Notes: generated by a model from the letters alone, not told the origin. A DNA stretch of 64,000 nucleotides from Oerskovia sp042887685 (GCF_042887685.1 NZ_JBHVOS010000008.1:62001-126000); one strand, 5' to 3'. Positions 16,622-25,433 are shown, counted from the stretch's first letter. Made by a program: numbers and translations.

Positions 16622-16655
16622 CGGAGGCCGCATCCCCGCAGGGGTGCGGCCTCCG
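16622..16655. terminator. Bidirectional terminator between csp and the spermidine-synthase-like gene
   Basis: An 11-bp GC-rich stem plus a 4-bp apical stem with one bulged T, between convergent genes. Confidence 0.65.
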
Positions 16656-16661
16656 TGCTGC

Positions 16662-17744
16662 TCAGCCCTCGCCCTGCCCGACGGCGTCGCGCCCGTCCGC
16701 CGCCGGCGCACCCGGGCGCGTGGCGTCGTCGGGCAGGACGGGCGGTACGGGTGCCGGCGGGTCCTCGAGGGGCACCGCGGTGCCGGCGAACCGGCGCACC
16801 TCCTCGCCCGTGAGCAGCGTGGCCGGGACCGGCAGGCTCCGCAGCGTGCGGGCGAGCGTCGCGTCGCGCAGGTCGAGCCGGGCCGGGGCGTCGGACGGGT
16901 CGGTCGCCGTGGCGCCCGGGCGGACCGCGACCAGGACCAGGTTCCCGTAGCGGCGCCCCTTGAGCTGTCCTGGCTCGGCGATCAGTCCCACGTCGCCCCA
17001 GACCACCCGAGCGGTGGGGTCGTCCGCGGCGAGGGCGGAGGCGGCCGTCGCCACCTCGGCCCGGACGAGGGCGAGCGGCGGGCGGTCGGCGCAGTTCGCG
17101 AGGTAGACGCCGCCCGGGCGCAGCACGCGCAGCACCTCGCGCACGAAGCCGGTCATCGTGACGTGCGCCGGGGTCGTGTCGCCCGCGAAGACGTCACGCA
17201 CGACGACGTCGGCGCTCGCGTCGGGCAGGGTCGCGAGGGTGGCGCGCGCGTCGCCCGCACGCAGACGCAGGCGCGGTGCGCGCGGGAGGGCGAACCACTC
17301 CCGCACGCGCGTGACGAGGTCGGCGTCGAGGTCGACCGCGACCTGTCGCGAGTCGGGACGCTCGTGCTCGACGTACCGGGCGAACGCGCACCCGGCGGCG
17401 CCCAGGTGCACGACCCGCAGCGGCCCGGAAGGGAGCGCGGCGAGCACCGCCGCCATCTGCTGCATGTACTCGAACGTGAGCAGGCCCGGGTCTGCGAGGT
17501 CCAGGTGCGAGCTCGGCACCCCGTTGACGAGGAGGGTGACGCCCGTGCTGCCGTCGGGGTCAGGTACCAGCCGGGCGGTGCCCGTCGAGGTGCGGACCTC
17601 CTCGGTGGGCAGGTCGCGGGTGGTCTCGGCACCCTGGTGCCGAGCGCCGGTGCGGCCGCGCCGCGAGGCCGCGACGGTCTCTGTGGGTGGCGAGGTGGAT
17701 GCTGAGGAACGACGGGACGAGCGCCCGGTGGTCTTGCGGCCCAT
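16662..17744 (-). CDS. Spermidine-synthase-like SAM-dependent protein
   Basis: A 360-residue protein with a Rossmann-type methyltransferase/aminopropyltransferase fold. The nucleotide-binding motif is VVHLGAAGCAFARYV, followed by VAVDLDADLV, DARATLATL and the core ADVVVRDVFAGDTTP. Many actinobacteria encode such an orphan spermidine-synthase-like protein; polyamine synthesis by it is unproven, and methyl transfer is equally possible. The first ~40 residues are Ser/Thr/Arg-rich and the last ~50 Pro/Ala-rich. ATG 17744 has the -10-like TACGGT seven bases upstream. Confidence 0.75.
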   Translation of the reverse strand: MGRKTTGRSSRRSSASTSPPTETVAASRRGRTGARHQGAETTRDLPTEEVRTSTGTARLVPDPDGSTGVTLLVNGVPSSHLDLADPGLLTFEYMQQMAAVLAALPSGPLRVVHLGAAGCAFARYVEHERPDSRQVAVDLDADLVTRVREWFALPRAPRLRLRAGDARATLATLPDASADVVVRDVFAGDTTPAHVTMTGFVREVLRVLRPGGVYLANCADRPPLALVRAEVATAASALAADDPTARVVWGDVGLIAEPGQLKGRRYGNLVLVAVRPGATATDPSDAPARLDLRDATLARTLRSLPVPATLLTGEEVRRFAGTAVPLEDPPAPVPPVLPDDATRPGAPAADGRDAVGQGEG

Positions 17745-17751
17745 GGGGTCA

Positions 17752-17757
17752 ACCGTA
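17752..17757 (-). promoter_or_regulatory. -10 element of a probable leaderless promoter
   Basis: On the minus strand TACGGT is separated from ATG 17744 by seven bases, with no ribosome-binding site. Confidence 0.4.
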
Positions 17758-17822
17758 GGTGGTCCGTGGCCCGGGCGTGGCGCCGCGTCGCCGGGGCACC
17801 GCTCGGACGGGTGCCCGCGGGA

Positions 17823-17851
17823 TTGACAGGATCGAACAGGTGTTCGATAGT
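17823..17851 (+). promoter_or_regulatory. Promoter of the HEPN-dinB operon with a perfect LexA box
   Basis: TTGACA (17823-17828) and GATAGT (17846-17851) are separated by 17 bp. The spacer holds CGAACAGGTGTTCG (17833-17846), a perfect actinobacterial SOS box, so LexA would directly block RNA polymerase. Confidence 0.85.
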
Positions 17852-17869
17852 TGGCATGGAGGTGTTCCG

Positions 17870-18316
17870 ATGACCACGCAGCACAGTGCGCTCCCTGGAG
17901 CGAGGTTCGTGGCTCCCGAGGTCGCGCGCCTCCTGGCCCGTGCCGACGCGGAGCTCGTCGCCGCCGGGCTCACCGCGGACCCGGCCGAGCGCTTCGTCCA
18001 CTCGCACCTCGGCGCGCTGCGTGCCGCGGCCGCCGTCGTCGCGCTCCGCGGCAGGCCGTCCCCCCGGTCGCGCGCCCGATCGGTCTGGGACATGCTCGCG
18101 CTCGTCGAGCCGGGGTTGTCCGCCTGGTCGGTCTACTTCGCGGGCGGGGCCCGGATCCGGGCTGCCGTCGACGCCGGGCGGTTCGACGCGGTCGAGGCGC
18201 GGCAGGCCGACGAGATCATGGCCTGTGCCGAGGACTTCCGGGACGAGGTCGCCATGCTCGTCGACCCTGGTGTCGGCTTCGTGCGCCACCCCTCGCTGCG
18301 GGTCGCGGCCTCGTGA
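17870..18316 (+). CDS. SAV_6107-family HEPN domain protein
   Basis: A 148-residue all-helical protein resembling the actinobacterial SAV_6107 HEPN family, which is typically found next to dinB. It starts at ATG 17870 with GGAGG upstream. Visible features are long amphipathic helices (ARLLARADAELVAAG, LGALRAAAAVVALRG) and a C-terminal acidic helix. I do not see a clear R-x4-6-H ribonuclease motif, so nuclease activity should not be assumed. Transcription from a LexA-boxed promoter and a 22-bp gap to dinB make it part of the SOS response. The precise role is unknown. Confidence 0.8.
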   Translation: MTTQHSALPGARFVAPEVARLLARADAELVAAGLTADPAERFVHSHLGALRAAAAVVALRGRPSPRSRARSVWDMLALVEPGLSAWSVYFAGGARIRAAVDAGRFDAVEARQADEIMACAEDFRDEVAMLVDPGVGFVRHPSLRVAAS

Positions 18317-18338
18317 GCACCTCCCGGGGGAGCGCGCG

Positions 18339-19598
18339 GTGAGCCGCGGCCCACGGGCCACCCTGGCCCGGCGCGACTGGGGTCACGACGAGTCGGGCTG
18401 CTCGATCATGCACGTGGACATGGACGCCTTCTTCGCCTCGGTCGAGCTGACGCGCCGGCCGGAGCTCGTGGGGCGTCCCGTGATCGTCGGCGGGGCCGAG
18501 CGCAGCGTCGTCCTCGCCGCGACCTACGAGGCACGCTCCTTCGGGGTCCACTCGGCCATGCCCATGGCGCTCGCGCGCCGGCTGTGCCCGCAGGCCGTCG
18601 TCGTACCGCCCGACCACCGTGCGTACCAGGACGCCTCGCGAGCCGTCATGGAGATCGTCCGCGAGATCACGGCGCTGGTCGAGCAGATCAGCATCGACGA
18701 GGCGTTCCTCGACGTGAGCGGTGCCCGTCGTCGCCTCGGCGCACCCACCCTCATCGCCCGGGACCTGCGCGCGCGGGTCCGGGAGGAGGTCGGCATCACC
18801 TGCTCGGTGGGGATCGCCTCGACCAAGTTCGTCGCCAAGCTCGCGTCGACGCACGCCAAGCCAGACGGCGTCCTGCTCGTCCCTGCCGCCTCGACCGTCC
18901 CGTTCCTGCGCACGCTGCCGGTCGGTGCGCTGTGGGGGGTCGGGGAGAGGACCGAGAAGACGCTCGCCGGGTGGGGGATCACGACCGTGGCGGAGCTGGC
19001 CGACACGGACGTCGCGACGCTGCAGGCCGCGGTCGGCAAGGCTGCCGGGGCGCACCTGCACGACCTCGCATGGGGCAGGGACCCTCGACCCGTCGAACCG
19101 GGCCGTGCCGAGCAGAGCATCGGCGCCGAGACGACCTTCGCGCAGGACCTCTACGACTTCGTGATCATCGGATCGGCCCTGCTGGGGCTCGCGGACCGGT
19201 GCGCCACGCGGCTGCGCGGCCAAGGGTTCGTGGCGCGGACCGTCTCGGTCAAGGTCCGGACGTCGGACTTCCGGACGCTGACCCGTTCGCGGACGCTCTC
19301 CTCTCCCACGGACGTCGCGCAGGAGATCCACGCCGTGGCGCTCGAGCTCGCCCGAGGGGTCGACCGACGGGGCCTGCCCGTCCGGCTCGTGGGTGTGCGC
19401 GCGGAGAACCTCGAGCGTCGAGGCGCCTCCGTCGAGCAGCCGACCCTCGAGGAGTCGGTGCAGGAGGCGTCCGGTGCGCAGCGTGAGGCCGAGAAGACTC
19501 TCGACCGGATCCGCGACCGTTTTGGGGTGAATTCGATCGGGCCGGCGTCCACCCGTCGACGCTCGACTACCACGCGGGCAGATGTCGAACTATCCTGA
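18339..19598 (+). CDS. dinB: DNA polymerase IV (DinB)
   Basis: A 419-residue Y-family translesion polymerase. Catalytic carboxylates lie in MHVDMDAFFASVE and SIDEAFLD, and the helix-hairpin-helix segment is ALWGVGERTEKTLAGWG. The little-finger domain follows (RTVSVKVRTSDFRTLTRSR). The C-terminus ends in a basic tail without a clear beta-clamp motif. GTG 18339 is preceded by GGGGGAG. It is the second gene of the SOS operon with the HEPN protein, so expression should rise after DNA damage. Confidence 0.95.
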   Translation: MSRGPRATLARRDWGHDESGCSIMHVDMDAFFASVELTRRPELVGRPVIVGGAERSVVLAATYEARSFGVHSAMPMALARRLCPQAVVVPPDHRAYQDASRAVMEIVREITALVEQISIDEAFLDVSGARRRLGAPTLIARDLRARVREEVGITCSVGIASTKFVAKLASTHAKPDGVLLVPAASTVPFLRTLPVGALWGVGERTEKTLAGWGITTVAELADTDVATLQAAVGKAAGAHLHDLAWGRDPRPVEPGRAEQSIGAETTFAQDLYDFVIIGSALLGLADRCATRLRGQGFVARTVSVKVRTSDFRTLTRSRTLSSPTDVAQEIHAVALELARGVDRRGLPVRLVGVRAENLERRGASVEQPTLEESVQEASGAQREAEKTLDRIRDRFGVNSIGPASTRRRSTTTRADVELS

Positions 19599-19636
19599 GG
19601 GAGACACATATCAACCGCTGAGAACCGGGGGTGCCC

Positions 19637-20041
19637 ATGCCTCTGTCAGAGTACGAGCAGCGCGTACTGGAACAGATGGAAAGAGCGCTGACCTCGGATG
19701 ATCCGCGGTTGGCGACGACGCTTCAGTCGAGCCCCCGCAAGTCGGGTCTGCGCTACGTTGCCGCAGGCATCGGCGTGGTCGGGGGACTGCTGCTCCTGGT
19801 CTTCGGTGCGGCGTCCGCCTCGCCCGTGCTGGGAGTGGTCGGGTTCGTCGTGATGTTCGCAGGAGTCGCGTTCGCCTTCTCCGCGCCCCGCAAGTCGACG
19901 ACCGGGCCGGTCGGGGTCGTGGACGAGCACGGCAAGGTGACGCCCCCCAAGGCCTCCGCGAAGAAGGGGGCGCCCCGTCAGGGCTTCCTCAACCGACTGG
20001 AAGAGCGTTGGGACCGTCGACGTGAGCAGGGCGGTCGCTGA
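19637..20041 (+). CDS. DUF3040 membrane protein
   Basis: A 134-residue protein of the actinobacterial DUF3040 family. It begins with the family signature MPLSEYEQRVLEQMERALTS, then two membrane helices (about 40-60 and 63-83), then a basic cytoplasmic tail. The function is unknown. ATG 19637 is preferred over GTG 19631 because family members start at this motif. The last 53 bp overlap the convergent transglutaminase gene. Confidence 0.85.
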   Translation: MPLSEYEQRVLEQMERALTSDDPRLATTLQSSPRKSGLRYVAAGIGVVGGLLLLVFGAASASPVLGVVGFVVMFAGVAFAFSAPRKSTTGPVGVVDEHGKVTPPKASAKKGAPRQGFLNRLEERWDRRREQGGR

Positions 20042-22331
20042 GCTCGTCCCGGACCCCCGCGACCACCGTGTCCCGCAGAGCGGCGAGGTCGCCCGGCGGC
20101 GGAGGTGACCAGGTGCGCGCGTAGCGCTCCAGCTCCACCTCTGCGGCCAGGGCGACGAGGGCGTCGGTCGTCGCGTCCGGCAGGTGCCGTCCCGTCCTCT
20201 CCGCGACCTGAGCCGCCACGACGGCGGGAACCCGGCGGAGCGTCACGGAGTCCTGCCAGCTGATGCCGAGGTCGGCGAGCTGCCGGGCGAGATCCGTCCA
20301 CGTCGACTCGACGTCCGGCTCTGCCGAAGACCCGCGGCGACGGCGCGCCACGAGCCACCCCAGCGTCGACAGGACGACGACGACCACGAGGGCGATCAGG
20401 CCCATGCCCCAGCCTCGCCCGGAGGCCCCCTCGTCGCCGAGGGAGCCGGAGCCCGCCCCCGGGGCCGGAGCCGTGGACTGGGTCGCTCCCGGGGTCGCGT
20501 TCGGCCCGGCCTGGTTCGTCGCGACGTCACCCGGTACCGGGGTCGAGTCGTCGCCCGAGGGCCCGAGCAACGGGTCGGCCCACGCGGGCACCGGCCCGGC
20601 CTGCACTGCAGGCGTCGGCTCGAACCGGACCCACCCCTGACCGGGGAAGTACAGCTCCGGCCACGCGTGCGAGTCCTTGCCCGTCACCTGGAAGACGTTG
20701 TCGCTGGCCCGTTCCCCGGGCAGGAAGCCCACGGCCAGGCGGGCCGGGATCCCGACGGCGCGGGCCATGATCGTCATCGACGTCGCGAACTGGACGCAGT
20801 ACCCCTCCCGGTCCTGGAGGAAGTTCCAGACCGTGTCGTCGGTCGCGCCGTCGGGGACCTCGGTGGAGTACGTGAAGTTGCTCCCGTCGCGGAAGTAGGA
20901 CTGCAGGGCGACCGCGGCGTCGTAGCGGGTCGTCGCGCCCGCCACGACCTCCTCGGCGACCGCGCGGATCTCGTCCCGGTGCGCGCTCTCCGGTACCTCG
21001 ACGACGTTCGGGTCGTCGATGTCGTCTCCCGCGCTGGCCCGCAGGGCGTCGGCGGTCAGGTCACGTGCGAAGACCTCGAACGAGTACGTCATGCCGGGCG
21101 TCGTCGCGGTGTTGCCCGTCACCTCGTCTCGGGAGTCGTCGTAGAACCACTCGCCGCCGACGTCGACGGACCGGGGTTCGGTCGGAAGGACGAGCTTCTC
21201 GTCGCGCAGGGTCCGGAGCGTGACGTCGACCGTCCGAGGTTCGGACGCCCCGGCCCCGGGGTCCCCGGGCCACAGGACCTGTCCGGCCTCGACCGGAGGG
21301 CCCACGCGCGAGTCGCCGCGTCGCCAGCTCTTCCCGTCGAAGCCGGTGAGCGTGAACATCCGCAGGGGGCCGATGCCGGTGCTCGCGCCCCCCTTGTCGA
21401 TCTCCTGCGGGAACTCGTACGTCAGCGCGACCTCCTGGGAGCGGGCTCCGAGGTTCTCCTCCATGTCGAGGTCGCTCGCCAGGCGCACGGTCGGGCCGGC
21501 GCTCGTGAAGAACGACGACCACGGCGAGCTCAGGATCTGGGGGATCGCGCCCGCCGCGGTGCCGGCGACGAGAGCCAGCACGGCGATGGCAGCGGTGGCA
21601 CCCAGGATGCCGCCCGCGCGCAGCGTCCGCGCGCCCGGCCCGACGGGGGCGGGCGCAGCACCTCGGCGACGGGCCGCGCGGTGCGGGTTGTCGACCGCTA
21701 CCAGGAGGAGGAGTGCGACGACCGTGACCACGAACACCGGCGGCGGGATCGAGCCCTCGATCACCAGCGGAGGGATCCACAGGGCCAGCAGAGGCAGCGC
21801 GGCCGCCGCCGGGAACCGGAGGCCGGCCACGACGAGGTCGGTGGCGAGCAGGACGAGGATCGTCCCGGCCACGGCGATCAGGGCGAGAGGGAACGAGGCG
21901 TCGATCGGGGCGACCTCCTCGGCGATGAGCTGTTGCCCTGCACCGAGGCGTGCGAGCAGCCGGTCGATGCTCGCGCCGCTGATCGCCAGGTCGATGCCGC
22001 GCGAGGTGGGTCCGCCGAACACGGCCAGGAGCCCCCAGGCGCCCACGACCAGGCCCACGAGGGTCGGCACGACGCCGCGGAACCCGATGTCGTGCCGTCC
22101 CGGCCGGGCGTCGTGGCCGCGTTCCAGCAGGAGCCGGGTGCCCCCGGTCACGACGGCGAGCACCAGCACGAACAGCGTGCCCGTGCGTGTCCACTGCCCT
22201 GGTCCGATGAGCACGGTGAGCGCGTGGAACGAGGCGAGCGTCGCGACGGCGACGAGGGCGGACGTGGCGACGATCCTCAGGACGACGTCGCGGGAGACGG
22301 CGCGGGTCGCCGGCGTGGGCGTGGCGGTCAC
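19989..22331 (-). CDS. Membrane-anchored transglutaminase-like protein
   Basis: A 780-residue protein with a multi-helix N-terminal membrane domain (about 20-240, DUF3488-like), an extracellular transglutaminase core and one more membrane helix near 650-670 before a cytoplasmic DUF4129-like tail. The catalytic cysteine is in REGYCVQFATSM, the histidine in KDSHAWPELYF and the acidic partner in VRFEPTPA. It is the third gene of a moxR-DUF58-transglutaminase operon, overlapping DUF58 by 4 bp. Such sets are widespread but their substrate is unknown; an envelope protein is likely. Confidence 0.88.
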   Translation of the reverse strand: MTATPTPATRAVSRDVVLRIVATSALVAVATLASFHALTVLIGPGQWTRTGTLFVLVLAVVTGGTRLLLERGHDARPGRHDIGFRGVVPTLVGLVVGAWGLLAVFGGPTSRGIDLAISGASIDRLLARLGAGQQLIAEEVAPIDASFPLALIAVAGTILVLLATDLVVAGLRFPAAAALPLLALWIPPLVIEGSIPPPVFVVTVVALLLLVAVDNPHRAARRRGAAPAPVGPGARTLRAGGILGATAAIAVLALVAGTAAGAIPQILSSPWSSFFTSAGPTVRLASDLDMEENLGARSQEVALTYEFPQEIDKGGASTGIGPLRMFTLTGFDGKSWRRGDSRVGPPVEAGQVLWPGDPGAGASEPRTVDVTLRTLRDEKLVLPTEPRSVDVGGEWFYDDSRDEVTGNTATTPGMTYSFEVFARDLTADALRASAGDDIDDPNVVEVPESAHRDEIRAVAEEVVAGATTRYDAAVALQSYFRDGSNFTYSTEVPDGATDDTVWNFLQDREGYCVQFATSMTIMARAVGIPARLAVGFLPGERASDNVFQVTGKDSHAWPELYFPGQGWVRFEPTPAVQAGPVPAWADPLLGPSGDDSTPVPGDVATNQAGPNATPGATQSTAPAPGAGSGSLGDEGASGRGWGMGLIALVVVVVLSTLGWLVARRRRGSSAEPDVESTWTDLARQLADLGISWQDSVTLRRVPAVVAAQVAERTGRHLPDATTDALVALAAEVELERYARTWSPPPPGDLAALRDTVVAGVRDELSDRPAHVDGPNALPVG

Positions 22332-23656
22332 CGGTGCTCCTCCATGAGTCGGTTCCAGGCTGCGCTGATCGTGGTCTCGCGCGGGTCGACGCCGACTGCG
22401 AGCCAGCCGATCGCGCGCAGCACCGACAGCGTGTCCTCGACGGCGCTGCCCGGACGGTCCCCGTCAGGCGCGACGACGAACGCCCAGTGGTTGCCGTCGC
22501 CCGCCAGCGGTGCGACGGACGGTCCGGAGATCGCGCCCAGGGGTCCCAGCACGGCCACGGTGAGCTCGCCGGGACGACGGGAGCCGCGCAGGGCGTCGGC
22601 GGTCGCGGCGAGCGCACGCTCGGCGTCGCGCGGGTTCGCATGGCCACCGAGGTCGATCGTGTCGTCGAGGATCTGGGCCGCTCCGTCGCTCGTGCGTCCG
22701 GTGGAGTAGGGGTAGGCGTCGAGGGTCGGGGCTGCGGACGACGCGACGAGGCGGACGGGGTGACCCGCCCCCAGGAGCGTGACGGCGACGGACGCCGCCG
22801 CCTCGACCGCCCACTCCCCGTCCCGGGCCACGCTCGAGGACCGGTCGGTGTCCGGTGGCGGGAGGACGCCACGGTCGAGGAGCACCGTGACCGACGCCAT
22901 GCCTGCGTTCTCGTCGGTTCGCACCATGAGCTGTCCGCGACGGGCGGCCGTGGCCCAGTGGACGCGGCGCGGGTCGTCGCCTGCGACGTACTCCCGCAGG
23001 ACGCTGTCGTCGCTCGATGAGGTCCGTGCGCCGTTCCTGGACCTGGCGAGGTCGCCGAAGGCGCGCGAGCCTCGTACCGCCAGCTCGGTCGTGCGGGGAC
23101 GGACCGAGACGGTGCTCGCCTCCCCGAGGGGCTGCCTCGCGCGGACCAGGCCGAAGACGTCCACCCTGCTGGTGAGGACCGGGCCGAGCGGCCAACGGCC
23201 CCTGTGGTCCGGACGGAGCCTGTAGCGGACGGCGATCCGGTCCGGGTGGGAGACGACCTGCGCGCGGAGAGCGTCGTGCTCGCAGAGCTCGGCCGCGGCC
23301 TGCTCGCTGATCTGCAGCCGCCCGAGCCGCCCGAGGGCCGTCGCGTTCGGCGAGACGGGGGAGACGAGGAGCCGGGTCGTGACCTGGTTGCCGCGGACCG
23401 CAGGATCCGGTTCGATCCGGCGCGCGACGCGCAGGGCGCCCCGGCCGCGATCGATCCGGCGCACCACCATCCAGGCCCACGCTGCCGCGACGACGAGCAG
23501 CCCCGAGGCTCCGAGCCCGACGATGTCGGTCAGTCCGAGGGCGGTGCCCGTGCCGACCAGCACGAGGCTCGCGGCGAGGACGGCCGTGCCTCTGGCGGTG
23601 GGGCGGACCTGCGCGACCCTCCCCCCGCCCGGCAGCGAGCGACGTGAGCCGGACAC
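22328..23656 (-). CDS. DUF58 membrane protein
   Basis: A 442-residue protein with two N-terminal membrane helices (about 24-43 and 47-64) and the DUF58 signature REYVAGDDPRRVHWATAARR. A von Willebrand A-like fold follows, including VTVLLDRG. DUF58 proteins work with MoxR ATPases, probably as chaperoned adaptors for metal- or substrate-loading complexes. It begins 1 bp after the moxR stop and overlaps the transglutaminase start by 4 bp, so all three are probably co-translated. Confidence 0.9.
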   Translation of the reverse strand: MSGSRRSLPGGGRVAQVRPTARGTAVLAASLVLVGTGTALGLTDIVGLGASGLLVVAAAWAWMVVRRIDRGRGALRVARRIEPDPAVRGNQVTTRLLVSPVSPNATALGRLGRLQISEQAAAELCEHDALRAQVVSHPDRIAVRYRLRPDHRGRWPLGPVLTSRVDVFGLVRARQPLGEASTVSVRPRTTELAVRGSRAFGDLARSRNGARTSSSDDSVLREYVAGDDPRRVHWATAARRGQLMVRTDENAGMASVTVLLDRGVLPPPDTDRSSSVARDGEWAVEAAASVAVTLLGAGHPVRLVASSAAPTLDAYPYSTGRTSDGAAQILDDTIDLGGHANPRDAERALAATADALRGSRRPGELTVAVLGPLGAISGPSVAPLAGDGNHWAFVVAPDGDRPGSAVEDTLSVLRAIGWLAVGVDPRETTISAAWNRLMEEHR

Positions 23657-23657
23657 G

Positions 23658-24662
23658 TCAGCGACGTTCCGTCGCCGCGTGGGCAGGGATCGGGGTCGCC
23701 TCGACGATCCCGCGGACGACCTGCTCGGTCGTGCGTCCCGCGAGCCGGGACTCGGTCGACAGGATCAGGCGGTGCGCGAGCACGGGCTGCGCCAGCAGCT
23801 GGACGTCGTCGGGCAGGACGTGGTCCCGGCCGGCCATCGCCGCGACGGACTTCGCGGCACGCAGGAGCTGGAGCGAGGTGCGGGGCGACGCACCGAGCTT
23901 GAGCCCCGGGTGCTCTCTGGTCTGGGTCACCAGGTCCAGGACGTAGCGCTTGACGGCGACCGAGGCGTAGACCGACCGCGCGACCTGGGCGAAGCGCAGG
24001 ATCGTCGCGCCGTCGACCACCGGCTCGATGTGCTCGAGGGGCGTGTCCGACTCCTGGCGGTCGAGCATCTCGAGCTCGGCGTCGAGGTCCGGGTAGCCGA
24101 CCGTGAGCCGGGCCATGAAACGGTCGCGCTGTGCCTCCGGGAGCGGGTAGGTGCCCTCCATCTCGACCGGGTTCTGCGTGGCGACGACGAGGAACGGGCG
24201 GGGAAGCCGGTGGGTGGTCCCGTCCACGGTCGTCTGCCCTTCCTCCATGCACTCGAGCAGGGCGGACTGCGTCTTGGGCGAGGCACGGTTGATCTCGTCA
24301 CCGATGACGATGTTGGAGAACACCGGACCCCGGCGGAACTCGAAGTCGTGGGTCTCCGTGCGGAAGATGTTGACCCCGGTGAGGTCGCTCGGGAGCAGGT
24401 CCGGGGTGAACTGGATGCGTCCGACCTGGCAGTCGATGGTCCTGGCGAGCGCCTTGGCGAGGGTCGTCTTGCCGACGCCGGGCACGTCCTCGAGGAGGAG
24501 GTGCCCCTCTGCGAGGAGGACGGCCACGGTGAGGTGGACGAGCTCGGGCCGCCCGGAGATCACCGACTCGATCCGGGTCCGGATCCGCCCTGTCGCCTCG
24601 ACGAGCTCCCCGAGAGGATCGATCCCGTCGCGCCGTGGCGCGGTGGAGTAGTCGGTGAGCAC
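23658..24662 (-). CDS. MoxR family AAA+ ATPase
   Basis: A 334-residue AAA+ ATPase. Walker A is EDVPGVGKTTLAKALA, Walker B is IGDEINRASPKTQ, and the sensor region is VVATQNPVEMEGTYPLPEAQ, all typical of the MoxR family. It probably acts as a chaperone for the downstream DUF58 and transglutaminase proteins. GTG 24662 has GGAGG five bases upstream. The gene is transcribed away from mraZ. Confidence 0.95.
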   Translation of the reverse strand: MLTDYSTAPRRDGIDPLGELVEATGRIRTRIESVISGRPELVHLTVAVLLAEGHLLLEDVPGVGKTTLAKALARTIDCQVGRIQFTPDLLPSDLTGVNIFRTETHDFEFRRGPVFSNIVIGDEINRASPKTQSALLECMEEGQTTVDGTTHRLPRPFLVVATQNPVEMEGTYPLPEAQRDRFMARLTVGYPDLDAELEMLDRQESDTPLEHIEPVVDGATILRFAQVARSVYASVAVKRYVLDLVTQTREHPGLKLGASPRTSLQLLRAAKSVAAMAGRDHVLPDDVQLLAQPVLAHRLILSTESRLAGRTTEQVVRGIVEATPIPAHAATERR

Positions 24663-24968
24663 GAGAACCTCCGTTGGTCACGCCTGGCGTCTGGAAGGTC
24701 GAGCCTAGTTGACCATTCTCCCCACTTCCCTCCACGTCCGGATCCCGGGACCGGCAGCGTGGGGGTGCAGCAGGGGGACGAGCCGGGCGTACGGCGCGAA
24801 GCGCCCGTACGTGCCTGGTGCGGCGCGCGTCGCGCCCCACGCCGAACCATGTGCCCTGACCTGCGGAGATTCTGCGAAGAGGGGTGAAATGGCGTGCATA
24901 TCCCGGGCCTGGTGGAGGCTTGTGGAGTACTGTGGAGGACGAGGGAGCGGGAGGGGAGGTGGAGTCTG
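24663..24968. other. 306-bp divergent region between moxR and mraZ
   Basis: No gene is supported. It contains the moxR ribosome-binding site on the left, an imperfect hairpin near 24788-24811 and the MraZ operator repeats at 24912-24937. I cannot fix a convincing -35/-10 pair for mraZ. Confidence 0.6.
24912..24937 (+). promoter_or_regulatory. MraZ operator: three GTGGAG repeats at 10-bp spacing
   Basis: GTGGAG occurs at 24912-24917, 24922-24927 and 24932-24937, exactly one helical turn apart, 32 bp before the mraZ start. Known MraZ operators are three direct TGGGN-type repeats spaced 10 bp upstream of mraZ, so autorepression of the dcw promoter is likely. Confidence 0.75.
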
Positions 24969-25433
24969 GTGAACGAGTCGTTCGGCGGTTCTCCGAGCCT
25001 GCTCCTGGGGACGTACACCCCTCGGCTCGACGACAAGGGGCGGCTCATCCTGCCTGCGAAGTTCCGCGGTCAGCTCGCCTCCGGTCTGGTCATGACGCGG
25101 GGGCAGGAACGGTGCTTGTTCCTCCTGCCGATGGACGAGTTCCGCCGGATGTACGACCAGATCCGCCAGGCCCCCGTCACCAGCAAGCAGGCGCGGGACT
25201 ATCTCCGTGTCTTCCTCTCGGGAGCCAGTGACGAGATCCCGGACAAGCAGGGCAGGATCTCGATCCCGGCCGCGCTGCGGACGTACGCAGGACTCGACCG
25301 CGACGTCGCCGTGATCGGCGCGGGCACCCGCGTCGAGATCTGGGACGCCGCGGCGTGGGAGGCGTACCTCGCCGACCAGGAGGCCGAGTACGCGGCGACG
25401 GCCGAGGAGGTGCTTCCGGCGTTGCGCTTCTGA
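24969..25433 (+). CDS. mraZ: Transcriptional regulator MraZ
   Basis: A 154-residue MraZ with two AbrB-like swapped-hairpin repeats: TPRLDDKGRLILPAKFR (about 16-32) and DKQGRISIPAALRTYAG (about 90-106). MraZ forms a ring-shaped oligomer and represses the dcw operon. GTG 24969 is supported by GGAGGTGGAG immediately upstream. A longer frame to ATG 24894 would run through the operator repeats and is rejected. It is the first gene of the dcw cluster. Confidence 0.94.
   Translation: MNESFGGSPSLLLGTYTPRLDDKGRLILPAKFRGQLASGLVMTRGQERCLFLLPMDEFRRMYDQIRQAPVTSKQARDYLRVFLSGASDEIPDKQGRISIPAALRTYAGLDRDVAVIGAGTRVEIWDAAAWEAYLADQEAEYAATAEEVLPALRF

Noticed and set aside
20184..22709. 841-residue plus-strand frame opposite the transglutaminase gene
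   Set aside because: Arg/Gly/Asp-rich shadow with no start signal; the minus-strand gene has a catalytic triad and membrane helices.
24894..24968. N-terminal extension of mraZ to ATG 24894
   Set aside because: It covers the three operator repeats and is not MraZ-like; GTG 24969 has a strong ribosome-binding site.
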